Shown piece after piece: positions 48,546 to 58,976 of a stretch of 64,000 nt of DNA (position 1 is the stretch's first letter; every line of letters starts with the position of its first letter). The notes below the pieces were generated by a model. That model made no database searches. It was given only the letters and a program-made list of their open reading frames with translations, and was not told the origin of the DNA. Both the position numbers and the translations under genes were made by a program. The stretch covers positions 11,933,594 to 11,997,593 of the forward strand of contig CM026431.1 of NCBI GenBank assembly GCA_014871385.1. The letters run 5' to 3'. Source of the DNA: Ceratodon purpureus (lineage: Eukaryota; Streptophyta; Bryopsida; Pseudoditrichales; Ditrichaceae).

Positions 48546-51500
48546 ATGGAGGGTCGGAGGAGCGGTTTTGGTGATGCTGCGGCGCGGCGGACGTCGGTGC
48601 TAGCTAGGCAGCTGGCGCAGGAATTGAGTCCGGTTTCGTTTCTGCAGCCGGCGCCGTGCCTGGCGTATCAGCCTCCGGAGTTTCATTCCGGTGCGTTGTC
48701 TAGCTTTTTCGGCAACCCTTGTTTTTGTTTCGGTTTTTTGTGTTTCTGGAGTTTTTGTATGTGAATTGGTGGTTGTTTTAGATAATTGGTGAGTGTTTTT
48801 GAGGAGTAGGAATTAGCTGTGGGATAGCGTGTTTTGTGTACTTGGTTTTTGGATAATTGGTTGAGTGTGGGATTAGGCTCAAGTTTGGTGGTGATGTGTA
48901 ACAGACAAGGCCAGCTTCGACAAATCGGCTATGAGGGAGTTGCTGGATGGGCACGATGTGAAGCTGAGGGACTCTTTTACGGATTTGATGTTAAGCAGCG
49001 ATCTGTTTGTGAGCAAACGAGTGGGTGACAGGGTGTTTGCCACTCCGAACTTCAACTCGACGATGGAAGAGCACAGGGAGAAAACCCTAGACCGCATTCT
49101 GTTCTTCCGGAGCAAGGGGGTGTTCAAAGGGTGGTTGACGGACTCGTCTGTCGAGGATGCTCTGAGACGGGCTGCGCTTTTTGAGACTCTTGGCCTCTTT
49201 GATCACTCGCTCGCCATCAAGCTTGGAGTGCACATTCATTTGTGGGGCGGTGCCATTCAGTACTTGGGAAGCAAACGGCATCACGATAAGTGGTTGGCTC
49301 TTACTGAAGCCTACCAAGTCCGTGGCTGCTTCGCTATGAGCGAACTCGGCCATGGCAGTAACGTAAGTACTTGAAGCGATTGCATTTTAAATCAAAGCAG
49401 AAAATTCCTTGAAGTTTTTTTTTTTTTTTTTTTTTTTTTTTCCTCTTTTCGAGATCCCGTAAGAAAGAGTTGGTAATTTTGAAATGGGCAGTATTCAATT
49501 TTGATGATTATGGAGACGTTTCCGTTATCGTCATCATCGAGAAGTATTAAGTTTCTAATCTGGTGGCTGCGTGCTCAGGTGCGAGGCATTGAAACTGTGA
49601 CTACCTATGATCCTTCGACAGAGGAGTTTATCATCAATACTCCATGTGAGTCTGCTCAGAAATATTGGATTGGAGGAGCTGCACAGGTGAGTGTTAGCTA
49701 CGGTGATGTCCCTGTCTAACTTTAAATTTGGTCAATTAGGTTTTTGTTTCGGTGTGATATGGTGCCAAATTGTGGGCGGTTTTGGGAGCTTGAAGTGGGT
49801 TTTGTTCTCACTATATTCTTTAATTATTTCGCAGCATGCTACCCATACAATCGTCTTCTCGCAACTTTTGATCAACGGGAAGAATGAAGGCGTTCATGCT
49901 TTTGTCTGCCAAATTCGAGACCAACATGGACGCGAATGCCCTGGGATTCGCATTGCCGATTGTGGTCACAAGATTGGATTGAATGGCGTGGATAATGGTC
50001 GTATTTGGTGAGTCTTACCTTCACCTCAATTGTACACTTCAACCTAGGTTTTCTTTATTGACTTTGAGCTTGAAAACGCAACTAAATAAAATTGTGTGTT
50101 TGAGACTGCCAATCCACCACGAAGGGTTGGTAGTATATTGTTGTAAAAATGAACAAAAAGTGACATTACATTGATTACGTACACTTTAAAGTAGGTCCTT
50201 ATTTTGTTTTCTCAAGGATTCTGGGAAGTAGTTTTAAGTAACTCAAATTGTCCTGTCAGGTTTGACAATGTGAGAATTCCTCGCGAGAATCTGCTCAACG
50301 CAGTAGCAGACGTTACTCCAGATGGAAAATACGAAAGTGCAATCAAAGATCCTGATCAGGTTGGTGTTCTCTCTTCACTTGAATGGTCCATCGCCAGCTT
50401 GTGTTCATTAGTTCAACTCAAACTCAGAATAAGTATGTTCGTATTCGCATCTGTTATGTGTTCTATGAAGCATGGTAGGTCGGACTTTCGATGGATGTGT
50501 TCATGTTAGGTCGGACTTTCGATGGATGTGTTTAATCATCTTTTGTTCCAGAGTTACAGTCTTACTGTGTTTCTCAACAATCATTTTTTCTGAATATCAC
50601 TGCTGATTGATTACGAATTCTTGCAGAGGTTTGGTGCATTTATGGCTCCTCTTACATCAGGTCGGGTTACGATTGCTGTAAGCGCTGTCTATCAATCAAA
50701 GATAGGCTTAGCAACAGCTATCCGATATGCTCTAGCAAGGCGTGCTTTCTCGTTGACTCCAGATCAGCCCGAGGTGCTTCTTTTGGACTACCCTAGTCAT
50801 CGACATCGGCTGCTTCCTCTTTTGGCCAAAACGTACGTATCCTCGTTACTGTTCTGTCTACTATCAACTTGCAAATGCCGAAGAGTCTCCATTTTTTTTG
50901 AAGTTCGTAAAATCTTTCGACCTAAGGCTTGTATGTATGGTTGCCAATGCAGATATGCAATGAGCTTTGCTGCCGTGGATTTGAAGAACTTGTACGTGAG
51001 ACGTAAACCAGCGGACTCAAAAGTTATTCACGTCTTGTCTAGTGGCCTGAAAGCAGTCCTCTCATGGCACAATCTTCGCGCACTTCAGGTTTGTGTCAGC
51101 ATTTCCTATGCAATCATCAATGCTACTATAACATATTAGGTACTTAAATGTTTTTTGTTAATTGGTGGATTGAAGGCCTCAGTTTTTCAGTGTAAAATAT
51201 TCGTCCTGCAGGAATGCCGAGAAGCATGCGGAGGCCAGGGTTTGAAGACTGAAAACCGAGTCGGGACGCTGAAAGCTGAGTATGATGTCCAATTGACTTT
51301 CGAGGGAGACAATAATGTCTTAATGCAGCAGGTTTGGCCTCCTAGACCCAGTGGATGATATTTGGTACTCTGGGTTTATGAGATTTTCCTCACCTGAATT
51401 TTCGTCCGTTCCGCAATGTGTTATTGCTTGTCTGTGACATTAAGTTAATTGAGTTCTGGTTATTCAGGTCAGCAAAGCACTGTTGGCCGATTACTTGGCG

Positions 51501-52703
51501 GCTAAAAAGAAAGGGAAACCAATGAAGGGAATGGGGTTGGAGCACATAAATGGGCCGGCGCCAGTCATACCCGACGAACTTACCAAAGCTGCACTTCGTG
51601 ACCCTGGCTTTCAGGTATGTGGGAATCTATACCACTGCAAGTCATTTACTTAATCAAGTCTCGACTCCTATTTTCATATCTGTTTCTCCTGATCGTTTAT
51701 ACTTTCTTCAAAGAATAAATTCTGTACAGAAACCTCGATCATCTAGGTTCAATTTCGGTCATTCGTGGTTGATTGACACTAACGTCTATGCCTATTTTGT
51801 ACCAGTTGGCACTGTTCCAGCTGAGGGAGCGGGGTTTGTTGGAGCTCTTGTTCTCCCAAGTTTCTTCCTTTGTGTTAAAGGGAGTCTCTATGACGGATGC
51901 AGTCATCTCGGTATGATTTTATTTCTACTTAATTTTAAGATCAAAGAGGCAAATGAATTGAATATTTCATTGCTTCGTAATGAAGTGTATTGCTCCTATT
52001 GGAGGCCCTTGCGGTGTGTTGAGCCAAGCAATTGGCAAGAGGATTTGCCATTGAGACAAAGCTCACTAATTCTGTTTGGTTGTTTTCCTTTCTTTAGAGT
52101 TATCAACTAGCCGAGGATTTAGGGCAGGCATTCTCGGAGCGCTCGATTCTGGAAAGCTTTTTGAGAGTTGAGCAAAACAGCTCTGGCTCAATGAAGGTTA
52201 GGATTGCTCCAATTCCTTCATATATACATTGCCTTCAACCCACCAAGAATAAATACTTCGTCTGTATTCTCTGTGCACGATCATCATTGTAACAAGCCTT
52301 CTCTTTTATATTTCTATTTGCAGGAGGTGCTTGGACTGCTCAGGTCCCTCTATGTGTTGTCGTCCGCGGATGAGGCACCGGTCTTTTTGAGGTACGTGCA
52401 AAATGAGTCGTCTTCGTTTGCTACTACCGTTTCTGTAAATTATTCGCGTATGATTATTGACCAACCTTTTATCATAACCAATCGACCTGTGAATTATTCT
52501 AATTCAAGGGTGCACGGACTTGCAGGTATGGATTCCTTTCACCGAAACAAGCACAGATCATTCGCACCGAAGTTTCCACCCTTTGCAGCGACCTCCGGCC
52601 TCAAGCTCTCAGCCTCGTCGACGCCTTTGGCATTCCAGAGCCTTTCCTTGGACCGATCGCCTTCGACTGGGTCGAGTACAACTCGTGGAGCAATGTGCAA
52701 TAG
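48546..52703 (+). CDS. ACX3: Peroxisomal acyl-CoA oxidase, ACX3-like (medium chain)
   Basis: FAD enzyme that catalyses the first step of peroxisomal beta-oxidation, acyl-CoA to trans-2-enoyl-CoA with H2O2 release. Exons: 48546-48690, 48905-49362, 49579-49686, 49835-50007, 50260-50359, 50627-50832, 50953-51088, 51212-51331, 51468-51614, 51806-51910, 52098-52196, 52324-52391, 52526-52703. Total 2043 nt, 680 residues, close to Arabidopsis ACX3 (about 675). Motifs include FKGWLTDSSVEDALRRAALF, GCFAMSELGHGSN, RGIETVTTYDPSTEEFIINT, IRIADCGHKIGLNGVDNG, FGAFMAPLTSGRVT, LLLDYPSHRHRLLPLLAKTY and ECREACGGQG, then FEGDNNVLMQQV with the acidic residue expected as catalytic base, and a conserved C-terminus ending NSWSNVQ. 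There is no PTS1. An N-terminal RTSVLARQL (residues 15-23) sits where ACX3 carries its PTS2-like signal. Exon 10 (LFQLRERGLLELLFSQVSSF) is diverged but aligned. Confidence 0.96.
49418..49441. repeat. Poly-T tract in intron 2 of the acyl-CoA oxidase gene
   Basis: About 24-26 consecutive T. No duplication of flanking sequence is seen, so I read it as a simple repeat and not a retrocopy tail. Confidence 0.7.
50476..50532. repeat. 31-bp tandem duplication in intron 5 of the acyl-CoA oxidase gene
   Basis: TAGGTCGGACTTTCGATGG and the following ATGTGTT occur twice, offset by about 31 bp, without changes. Confidence 0.85.
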
Positions 52704-54242
52704 AAGTGCTCTACTGGGAGCTGCATTGATTCTCCACATCCAAGATCTGTCACTAAGTTCATAATCAATCCTTTTGCAGAGGCCATTTTCGGCTTTATCA
52801 TTTGTCCGGAGTTGTATAGAACGCACACATTAGTTCGGACAAACGCGTTACTGGTAGTGTATCATCAGTACCTGCAACATTAATTTAGTTTGGACAAGGG
52901 TATATACACCATTTGACAAGCTGTTACATATTACACGTAATCAAATCATATTCATAATATTAACAGTGATTTTCAAGAAGGTATAGCCACTTGAATTATC
53001 TCAATTGTTGAACAGAGAAGCATCTCAACTATTCGTTCTACAATCGTCTCAAATGTAATTTGGCCCAAGAGTTTTCTCAGTTGTCAATTGGCGTTCTAAG
53101 AATGTATGAAAGTTGTCATTATATAGATACTTTCCTGTGCACAATGTTTTATCATATCATTGAAGGAATGGATTCAAGCATCTTAGATATGATAAAACAT
53201 TCTCGTCGATGTGTTGGCATTCTCGTCGCCTGGCTCCAAGATCATTGAAGTGGAAATTAAGTGAGTGAAAAAGTTGGAAGCGGAAATTCAATCAGATTTT
53301 TCAGAGACCAGATTATCGAAAAAGGTGCAGACGAAACTGTTTACAACTTTAATATTCTTTATACAAATTATACTTATGAATTCATTACAAGTATCCCGTG
53401 GAACAAATCTTTTATCACGGAACAGCTAGTTACGTGCACTGTTATCAATCTAAAAGCCTCGACTCTGCTAATTCAAATACGGGCGTATCCGCTGTCATCG
53501 CGGACACTCACAGTGAACGTCATTACGTCAGCGACATCGCTGATGTCACTGATGCTCACGCCCGAGGGAGCGCCGTTGTAGGCGTTGGTGGAAGGATTGC
53601 TAGTGGCGTTCACGAGCGGGGAAAGTTCGTATGGTAGCGGCGAGCGGCGAGCGGAGAGCGGCGAGCAGAGATGGGAGAGCAGAGATCTGACATTTTACAA
53701 AATTTTTGGAAAAAGAAATGCACCCTATAGCCGTGGAGAAGTACTAAAATTAGTGTTCTGTTTTTAGTAATTAGCTAAAAAAGGATAATTAATTCCGTTG
53801 TATTATTATTCGAAACTACTTTATTTCTCATTCACTTATAAACGACATCTATGTAGAGAAAGAAAATTAGGGCTGACGTCGTGATGACGTCATCATCAAA
53901 GCTATTAAGTGAGAATACTTAGAGTAAAATGAGGTCCAGGTCTTCTTCGCTTCTGGTTCAGTGAAAGAAATCTAGCATTGCAGATAATATACCTTTGAAA
54001 ACTTCTTTGGATATTTCAGAATAGGTGTACAATAATGCTTATAATGAGTCCAAAATTATATACCTCCTAGAAATGCCTGAAATTATTGTTAGTCTCTTTG
54101 TCTTCGGATATAATCTGCTGTACCTTTATAATTCAAGTGTTATACTATATAAACCTAGGTGGGTTGAGTTCAACTTATTTCAATCAGCGGTTGGTTTTAT
54201 GGTAGACATAGTGTTGCTTATGGTAGACATAGTTTTGAGAGT
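52704..54242. other. 3' UTR of the oxidase gene and spacer with bZIP-type motifs
   Basis: No gene recognised. The first few hundred bases are likely 3' UTR. Between 53520 and 53900 there is a cluster of ACGT-core motifs. A short tandem duplication, TATGGTAGACATAGT, lies just before the ORF that starts at 54243. Confidence 0.5.
53525..53893. promoter_or_regulatory. Cluster of TGACG/CRE-like motifs
   Basis: ACGTCA at 53525-53530, TGACGTC at 53875-53881 and the palindrome TGACGTCA at 53886-53893, the last inside a longer symmetric TGATGACGTCATCA. These match binding sites of TGA/CREB-type plant bZIP factors. Function is inferred from the motifs only. The nearest downstream frame is the ORF at 54243. 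Confidence 0.35.
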
Positions 54243-54755
54243 ATGAGCAATTCCATTGAAGTCATTGCTTGTGAAACAATTCTTCAGGATTTGCTACAAA
54301 GGATGGCAGATGGACCTAACCCTTGGGAGTCAGTGGGATCTTGTATAGGACAGTCTTGGTTTCCTCCACCAGTAATTACATTTCAAGATGTTGAGAATGC
54401 TCGTGCTGTTTCGAAGCTTTGGAGACGGGAGATTGACAGCAGTACAGAATACGCTTGCCTTCGACTTGCCAAGTGGGATTATGATTCATACACGGGAGGG
54501 CACTGGACTTCCAGGGATGAGTTTCAAGCGGTTCGCTTCAATGTGAACTGGAACATTTTTAGGAATTCATGGTCATTAGCAAATCCAATTGGAAATGACA
54601 GGCTAGAGACAGCGTCACTTGGGAAACTTAGCTGTAATGAGTTAGATCAGTTGAGGACATTGTTAAGTAGCAATGGTAACCAATCTCTGTGGCTTGAACA
54701 TGGAGAGAAACTTATTCCAGGTGATGGTATTTGGGTTTCACCTAAACATAGATGA
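54243..54755 (+). CDS. Unrecognised protein, 170 codons
   Basis: Single open frame with ATG in an acceptable context (GAGTATGAG), no intron seen. The translation is of normal amino-acid composition with many Trp and Leu (SWFPPPVITF, AVSKLWRREIDS, TGGHWTSRDEFQ, SLWLEHGEKLIPGDG). The segment NARAVSKLWRREI followed by ACLRLAKWDY faintly recalls the region after helix 1 of F-box proteins, but the LP/xP start of an F-box is absent and I do not assign it. It may be a whole small gene or a fragment. Confidence 0.45.
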   Translation: MSNSIEVIACETILQDLLQRMADGPNPWESVGSCIGQSWFPPPVITFQDVENARAVSKLWRREIDSSTEYACLRLAKWDYDSYTGGHWTSRDEFQAVRFNVNWNIFRNSWSLANPIGNDRLETASLGKLSCNELDQLRTLLSSNGNQSLWLEHGEKLIPGDGIWVSPKHR

Positions 54756-56131
54756 GTATGGTATGTTTATGAATATATGGATCCAACATTTTTGCACACG
54801 ATAATAAAATGTTGTTAGTTCGAAAAACAGATATGTCTAGTCTGGTTTAGGGAGAATCATTGTATTCATAAAATCATACCATATTCAAGATGCTTAATTA
54901 AGTTTATTCCATTGTGTTGCTACATGTTTATTCAATACGATTTAATAATATTTCTATAACTCTATAATAGTCTTCTCTGTAATTTCTTTTTTTTCTTTGT
55001 TTTTTTTTTTAACATATACTTGTATCACGCATTATCAAGAGACTTCTAAATATTCTCTAAAAATTTCCATTTAATTCTTTAATTTTATCATTCTTGCATT
55101 CCCGAATCATTTTAAATTTAATTCACCTTTATGTACTGCTTATGTTTTAGAACATCCTTTTTTCATCCCTTTTTTCTTAATATCAATCTTTTTAGTAATT
55201 ACTGTCTCCTTATAATTACCAATAATTTTTAGTAGTTTCACACCTTATATTTACTGTTGCCTTATCCTTATTATTTCATCTCTTCATCATCAACTACGTC
55301 CAGTTTGATTTAGGTTTTCCATTCATATTTATCATCTTCTCTTAACTGGATCACTATCATCCTGTCTAGAAAGTTAAGTTGAATGGTTTATGGGTGACAT
55401 GTTACGGTTCAGCAGTAAATGGCATTGGCACATTTAATGAAGCCAAACGATACCATGTCATTGTCTAAGGTACTTTGAAGAATTTACGCCAAGACCAAGT
55501 ACACTTATACCTGCTCCCTGGATTTACGCTCTTGGTTCTTTTGTCTGCTGATCTCCGAGGGTCTACACTTGTTATGTGTGTATCACAGAAAGCATAGTTT
55601 AGCGAGAAGGGGTTTTTTTTCTCAGAACGTGGTAGGTCAGTGCATAGCTCATTCGGACAATACATTTCTGGTTCAGTTTCTCATTGACAATCACCCTCCA
55701 AGCTCCATTGTTGATGCAGCTGGGCTGTCGTTGTACACTTAACTATCCGAATTCTATGTTTCTAATTTTTACTCTTATCTCCTCTGCCCCATGCCTAAGT
55801 CTGGCCTCTATTCAGGATTTTCTGGACGTTGTGGTTGGAGCACCGTCAAACTCCACTTTCAGTTCACCTCGGACGCTTCAAGCTTCAAGCCCATAACTTT
55901 CGTAACTTCGAGGTACTATTTCATATGTTCTTGAATTGGAACAAGACATTATCATTTCTTAGTAAACAGGAACTGTTAAAATGTAAGTAAGGATTGATTT
56001 AAAGGCCATTGATTTTCATGGCAACGAATTAGTCAATCTACTACTACTTCTGAACCCATTCGCATACGATAAGGGTTAAGTCAAGAATCGTTTTCCATAT
56101 TTGAAAATAGTGTTTGTCTTTTTCCTTGCAG
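54756..56131. other. Interval without a supported gene
   Basis: AT- and pyrimidine-rich to about 55350, then more balanced. I looked here for the missing N-terminal exons of the SNase-like gene and found none that continue its frame. Confidence 0.45.
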
Positions 56132-57226
56132 GGTTTACCGGACTTTTATCATCTACCTTGGTCGAAATCTAACAAGCCAACTGGTAAACCAGCGCCTGAA
56201 GTGATAGTCCCTGAAGCTGATGGAGCATGGCCTGAAGATGTAGAATACGAGATTCGTACTTTGCCGGTATGCATTTATGTTATCATATGGTTTTTTTACC
56301 CCTAATTTTGAGATCTTCCATCAGACCAGCTTAATCTGTGTACTTACAAGTACATGCTTGCTTGAGATCATTGTGTGGTGCACTAGAAGTTGTGCTGTTT
56401 GAGGTGCATTTGGACTTCGACACTAATCCCCTTGTGTTTATCAAATCTTTCCCTGAAACTTAGATATCGACCCTTACCGTAGGTTCATGAGGCAGCAGCG
56501 GGAGACGGAGACGGGCTGACTGTCTATGTGGATGTGTATTAAGATGCGAGAGAGAAAGGAAGTCTGCCAGTAGAGATACGAGATACTGTTATCAGAAGGC
56601 GGGACGCTCGGGCAAAGAGAGACTACAGAACTGCAGACGCTCTGCAAAAACTAATAGAGAAAGCGATCTACAAGTCTGTCCTCGCTTCATTATATATATT
56701 TCATTGGATTATTCTTTCGACTAGTTTGATCGGACCCAGGTAGAATATCTCTCTGTTTACAAGATATAGTTCTAATTGGCTGATTTCGTTCCTGTCCGCA
56801 GGGTTTTCGATGGAAAGTCCGGTGGAATTCAGTGCCTAGCACGCAAGTACCGTATCCGCCTGAAGTACGTTCACTCCATCACCACATCAATCCTTTTTTG
56901 ATCCAGAGGCTGTTTTGTCATCAGAGCCAATTCTCATTTCACCTTGTTAATTCTTGGAAGGGGTGTAGAAGCACCAGAGATTGAGCAACCTTATGGCGAG
57001 GAGTCCAAGGATAAACTCAATAACCTTGTGAATGGTCACCGGCTTGTGGTTCATGTGTACGATAGAGACCTATATGGAAGGGCAGTTGGAGATGTCCACG
57101 GCAATGGTATTTTCATTCAGGTATGCATTTTTGTATCTAAAAAATCATCTCTATTATGATTCTTCGTATGTTGCCACAGGCTTTGTAACAGATTACTACT
57201 TCTCCAAGCCTGGAGAATGGGATTAG
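56132..57226 (+). pseudogene. Plant SNase-like (staphylococcal nuclease fold) gene, broken
   Basis: Related to the plant calcium-dependent SNase-like nucleases (CAN family). Exon-like blocks with good splice sites: 56132-56266 (GLPDFYHLPWSKSNKP, VEYEIRTLP), 56483-56673 (AAAGDGDGLTVYVDVY, then IRRRDARAKRDYRTADALQK), 56802-56864 (QCLARKYRIRLK), 56961-57120 (GVEAPEIEQPYGEESKDKL, DRDLYGRAVGDVHGNGIF). The frame is continuous across all four, but a TAA at 56540-56542 interrupts the second right after VYVDVY. The N-terminal half of the family is not found upstream. After GIFIQ the expected LKKGLAWHYTAYD region is missing; a shifted remnant SKPGEWD (ending 57226) recalls the usual SKPxxPWEW end. In the core, the loop residues normally D-G-D are present, but an APE replaces the usual APE/APEN run. 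Most likely a decayed copy. Confidence 0.8.
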
Positions 57227-57491
57227 AAACAGTACGCATAATTGATATGTAACATGTGTGTAAGTATTTTGTTTTGGTATGGGGTTCCATTAGGAGGTAC
57301 TTCTGAAGGAGCCATGTTCGCCATTTTAACTTCATGTGCTTCTCAATTTGGTCAAGTTTTTCAGAGTTTGCTTGTTGGTGGGACATGTCAGCGAATGAAC
57401 AAATGTTGATTACTATATGCTCTAAATGCTGTATACATTTTGCAGCATTGCGGGAGAAGCTGTTAAGTCCTTGGTCTAGTCTGTTACAACA

Positions 57492-58976
57492 ATGACGTCT
57501 AAAAGGAGTAGAGTAAATAGGAATCAAAGGCCCAAGAATTCAGGTCCTTCTTCTCCTCCAATGGAAGCTGCCGACAGTGGTGATGAAGTGGCCCAGAATC
57601 CAGTGGAAGAGTCATTGATTGAGCGCTCCTACTGCGCAGAGGAATTCGATCAGCCGTTTGACCTAGGAGATATACAAGGAGAGATTCGCGAGAAGATGTT
57701 ACTTGTAGCTCCAATGCTGCTGGGTCAATATGCTGAGTATGGTAAAGATTTCTTCGTGAATGTAGTTGGATTATGTGATCAAGGACCACGAATCCGGGAT
57801 GTGGCAAAAGTATATCCATTTATTAGGGACGAAGAAATTGGTGCAGTCTGGAAAGAAGGGGCAACAAAGGGACGCTACGAGCTAGCAAGGTGCGAAGATC
57901 TTGTGTTGTTGAAGAAGTTCCGACATCATTTCTTCAAGGTCTATGGTAACAAGCCTGACAATACCTACTTTCCTTTGCGTTTTCTCAAGGCTTGTTATGC
58001 AACCTTTGTGCATAACAAGCCTGTCAACTGGTGTGCTGAGGCCCTTGATCGGCACAGAGCAAGACTGAAGAATGCTAGGCGCAATCCGGCTAAGTTGGGC
58101 CCCATTGCGACTCGATGTCAAGTTCAGGGTCTGTGCAAAATAATCCAGGAATTGTCATGGAGGTCTGGAGAAAATGCCGCGAATGTGCAAGAACTCTTAG
58201 CTGCTCAGGAGGAAGAGCAGGGGCGTAGTAAGGAGATGCTATCAACCAAAGCTATCTTTGAGGATTCTGTGAAGAGATACGATGCAGCCTTGGAGAAGAT
58301 GACTACCGAGGCTTCAGAAGTCGCGGAGGAGGCTCTGAACTCGAAGTATTCAGAATTACAGAAGAAGTCAAGGCGCGTCTTAATTGAGGGGGGAGCAGCG
58401 CAGGAATTCAAGGCATTGACAACGGAGATGGAGTTCATTTCAGCTCAAGTTTCAAAGCTACGAGATGCTGATACACAACTACAAAATCGAGTACTTGAAC
58501 TGAGGTCGGAGGTAAATAAGCACAAATTCTCATTGAATTCATCCACTTTGGCATGGGAGAGCGCTAAGGCTAATGTGGAGAAGGTTAGAGGAAAAATGCT
58601 TACCATTAAGACTCCAAGAGTATTCGATTATCCGCATGAGTCAGTACCTCCTTTGGGTATTTTGGGGCAGGATACTTGTTCTTATTGCGGCTTAGGATTT
58701 GTTTGGAAAGCCGCGGTCCTCTGTTCCTGTGGGTGCTTCTTGCATCCTTCTTGCATTGCAGAATTGGTTGCTAGTCAGAACTACAAGTGCAGAAAGTGTA
58801 AGGACCGGCTACTGGCATCGTCGCCCTTACATTTCACAGGTCAATGGGTAGCTCAGTTTGGTGGAGAGTTGGACCAACAACAGCGAATTGAATGTGCGGG
58901 ATTTACAGACGTTCTTCGGATAGTAAAAGAGCAGACCCAGAACTTTGGAGCTAGTGCACATGGAGCCAAGGGGTAG
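57492..58976 (+). CDS. Unrecognised coiled-coil protein with C-terminal C4HC3 zinc module
   Basis: One intronless frame of 494 residues starting AACAATGACG. A basic, Ser/Pro-rich N-terminus (1-30) is followed by an acidic linker, then a globular-looking region (about 60-215: DFFVNVVGLCDQGPRIRDV, YPFIRDEEIGAVWKEG, RHHFFKVYGNKPDNTYFPLR). A long Glu/Lys/Ala-rich segment (about 220-370) has the pattern of a coiled coil. Residues 396-436 hold C-x2-C-x11-C-x-C-x4-H-x2-C-x11-C-x2-C (C396, C399, C411, C413, H418, C421, C433, C436), the ligand order of PHD or RING-CH fingers. I do not recognise the family. It could be a chromatin reader or ubiquitin ligase, or a protein derived from a mobile element. 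It is convergent with the methyltransferase-like gene 2.3 kb downstream. Confidence 0.8.
   Translation: MTSKRSRVNRNQRPKNSGPSSPPMEAADSGDEVAQNPVEESLIERSYCAEEFDQPFDLGDIQGEIREKMLLVAPMLLGQYAEYGKDFFVNVVGLCDQGPRIRDVAKVYPFIRDEEIGAVWKEGATKGRYELARCEDLVLLKKFRHHFFKVYGNKPDNTYFPLRFLKACYATFVHNKPVNWCAEALDRHRARLKNARRNPAKLGPIATRCQVQGLCKIIQELSWRSGENAANVQELLAAQEEEQGRSKEMLSTKAIFEDSVKRYDAALEKMTTEASEVAEEALNSKYSELQKKSRRVLIEGGAAQEFKALTTEMEFISAQVSKLRDADTQLQNRVLELRSEVNKHKFSLNSSTLAWESAKANVEKVRGKMLTIKTPRVFDYPHESVPPLGILGQDTCSYCGLGFVWKAAVLCSCGCFLHPSCIAELVASQNYKCRKCKDRLLASSPLHFTGQWVAQFGGELDQQQRIECAGFTDVLRIVKEQTQNFGASAHGAKG

Noticed and set aside
52204-52764. 186-codon plus-strand frame.
   Set aside because: Out of frame with, and overlapping, the last two exons of the acyl-CoA oxidase gene.
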